64,000 bases of DNA from assembly GCF_018137965.1 (NCBI RefSeq), contig NZ_CP073100.1, positions 3,793,754 through 3,857,753 of the forward strand, in the 5' to 3' direction. The position numbers were made by a program, and so were the translations under genes. A model generated the notes under the pieces. That model ran no database searches, was not told where the DNA came from, and saw only the letters and a program-made list of their open reading frames with translations. How positions within the stretch are numbered: position 1 is the first letter of the stretch; each line of letters begins with the position of its first letter. Shown here in pieces: positions 62,955 to 64,000 of this stretch. Source of the stretch: Luteolibacter ambystomatis. Its GTDB lineage: Bacteria > Verrucomicrobiota > Verrucomicrobiia > Verrucomicrobiales > Akkermansiaceae.

Positions 62955-63545
62955 GTGAATCTGCCGAATGCGATCACCCTCTCCCGCCTCGTCCTGACGG
63001 TCGTTTTTGTCGTCGGAACGGGAGCCGCCGGACTACGCGGCCATGTCGTCGCGCTGATCGCCTTCACCATCGCCGCTGCCAGTGATTGGCTGGACGGCTA
63101 CCTCGCCCGCAAACTGGGTCTGGTCACGCCGCTGGGCAAACTGCTCGATCCGCTGGCGGACAAAATCCTGGTCTGCGCCGCCTTCGTCTTCTTCTGCGCC
63201 AAGGACTTGTGCCCGGTCTGGGTCACCACCCTGATCATCGCCCGCGAGTTCCTCGTCACCGGCCTGCGCCAGATCGCCATCGAAGCCGGGCAGGTGCTGG
63301 CCGCCGACAATCTCGGCAAATGGAAGACCACCTTCCAGCTCACCTTCTGTATCACCGGCCTCGTGTGGCTGACCTATTCGGATATCGAAGTTCCCGGAAA
63401 AATCACCGCCTTCTGGATCAACCTCAGCCGCCCCGATGGCTGGCTGGCCCAGATCTCCCTGTGGACCGCCGTGGCGCTGACCGTGATTTCCGGTGGCAAC
63501 TACCTCTGGAGCGGGCGCCATCTGTTGAAAGGTTCAGCCCGCTGA
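62955..63545 (+). CDS. pgsA: CDP-diacylglycerol-glycerol-3-phosphate phosphatidyltransferase
   Basis: 196 residues from a GTG at 62955; a longer frame from 61167 is antisense to gnd. The CDP-alcohol phosphotransferase signature D-G-x2-A-R-x8-G-x3-D-x3-D is complete in SDWLDGYLARK ... PLGKLLDPLADK (about 44-70). About six membrane helices follow the usual plan. It makes phosphatidylglycerophosphate in the inner membrane for phosphatidylglycerol synthesis. The stop overlaps the convergent CHAD gene by 12 bp. Confidence 0.95.
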   Translation: MNLPNAITLSRLVLTVVFVVGTGAAGLRGHVVALIAFTIAAASDWLDGYLARKLGLVTPLGKLLDPLADKILVCAAFVFFCAKDLCPVWVTTLIIAREFLVTGLRQIAIEAGQVLAADNLGKWKTTFQLTFCITGLVWLTYSDIEVPGKITAFWINLSRPDGWLAQISLWTAVALTVISGGNYLWSGRHLLKGSAR

Positions 63546-64000
63546 CACGGCCTTCCGGACCTTCGGCGCGGACAACAGCACCGTCTCCAGCAGCGAGGCC
63601 AACCGCTCCTCCAACGCCCGCCATGGGATGGGCGAGAGGGCTTGGGAAAAGCCATGCACCGCCAGCCAAGTGGCCAACACGTGCAGGTCGTTCACGTCCC
63701 CGAGCACATCGGCATAGTCGACCAACTCCTTTTCCGGCTCCTCGCCCAAGTGATGCAGCGCTCCCAGCCAGGCCTTGATCGCCTTGCGAGCCTCATGCAG
63801 TTCCACCGCGCCGGGATCATGTCCGACCGCCTTCAAGCGCTTCTCCAGCCGCCGGGCGAGCGCCTTCCGGCCCTTGCGCACCCGCTTTTCCAAATCTTCC
63901 TCTGAAATGGCGGACAGAGCCGCGCGGGCATGCCGCAGTCTGGCCTCCGCCCACTCCACCGCCACCGGAGGCGGGCGACGTGCCGCCGATTTCGCATGCG
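63534..64000 (-). CDS. CHAD domain protein, 5' end outside window
   Basis: The frame stays open to the window edge, so the start lies beyond 64000; a GTG at 63965 is internal. The visible ~155 residues have the helical CHAD pattern with basic residues (RVRKGRKALARRLEKRLK, VELHEARKAIKAWLGALHHL) that binds polyphosphate or phosphorylated compounds. CHAD proteins associate with polyphosphate granules or CYTH partners; no CYTH part is visible here. It ends overlapping pgsA by 12 bp. Confidence 0.85.
   Translation of the reverse strand, partial: HAKSAARRPPPVAVEWAEARLRHARAALSAISEEDLEKRVRKGRKALARRLEKRLKAVGHDPGAVELHEARKAIKAWLGALHHLGEEPEKELVDYADVLGDVNDLHVLATWLAVHGFSQALSPIPWRALEERLASLLETVLLSAPKVRKAVSAG

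Overview
The window reads as a chromosome segment of a GC-rich member of the Verrucomicrobia (Verrucomicrobiales, probably Luteolibacter or a relative). The best evidence is a ThuA / PVC-type dehydrogenase / HEAT / CxxCH-cytochrome megaprotein, the many Sec- or lipobox-exported small proteins, the verrucomicrobial helical-repeat proteins at the left edge and several intergenic palindromic repeats. The genus is an inference; no rRNA or tRNA gene was found to test it.

Layout. 1-6.5 kb (+): two alanine/tryptophan-rich helical-repeat proteins, a thioredoxin-fold lipid/periplasm-facing protein, a coiled-coil exported protein and serS. 6.6-13.6 kb (-): a GlsB/YeaQ membrane protein, an S41 protease, three lipoproteins (two with glycine zippers) and a Ser/Thr kinase fused through one membrane helix to a parallel beta-helix. 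13.7-16.46 kb: an AT-rich island holding a retron. It has a reverse transcriptase, an msr-msd RNA with a perfect 17-nt a1/a2 pair, two accessory proteins (one HEPN-like, one ending in a winged-helix-like region) and a convergent small ferredoxin-fold ORF. 16.5-23 kb (-): an FHA-ABC transporter, four exported proteins, and folP. 23-25 kb (+): a Tat-exported Mn-type superoxide dismutase and a DUF3500 protein.

25.3-30.7 kb (+): a JetA-JetB-JetC (MksF-MksE-MksB) SMC operon of Wadjet type with no JetD/MksG nuclease next to it. 30.8-36.6 kb (+): a polyamine-linked membrane cluster (DUF4178 protein, a 49-residue peptide, DUF350, membrane aminopropyltransferase, exported FAD oxidoreductase, SpeD). 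36.6-37.6 kb: a ThuA protein. 37.7-40.1 kb (-): decayed glycoside hydrolase genes (GH16 with EF-hands; GH20 with LamG and discoidin modules) containing two copies of a palindromic repeat. 40.1-46.7 kb (-): a basic-secretory-protein metallopeptidase and the ThuA/dehydrogenase/cytochrome/ThuA megaprotein. 46.9-59.0 kb (-): one 12-kb autotransporter gene of about 4,046 residues, mostly glycine-rich repeats. 59.3-64 kb: an alpha/beta hydrolase (+), an EEP phosphatase/nuclease (-), gnd (-), pgsA (+) and a partial CHAD protein (-).

How parts fit together: the retron sits exactly between an FHA-domain ABC transporter and a Ser/Thr kinase that would otherwise be neighbours on the same strand, so it looks like a defence cassette inserted between two signalling partners. 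The JetABC operon and the polyamine cluster are separate, intact multi-gene systems. The 37.7-40.1 kb region shows loss of polysaccharide-degrading genes.
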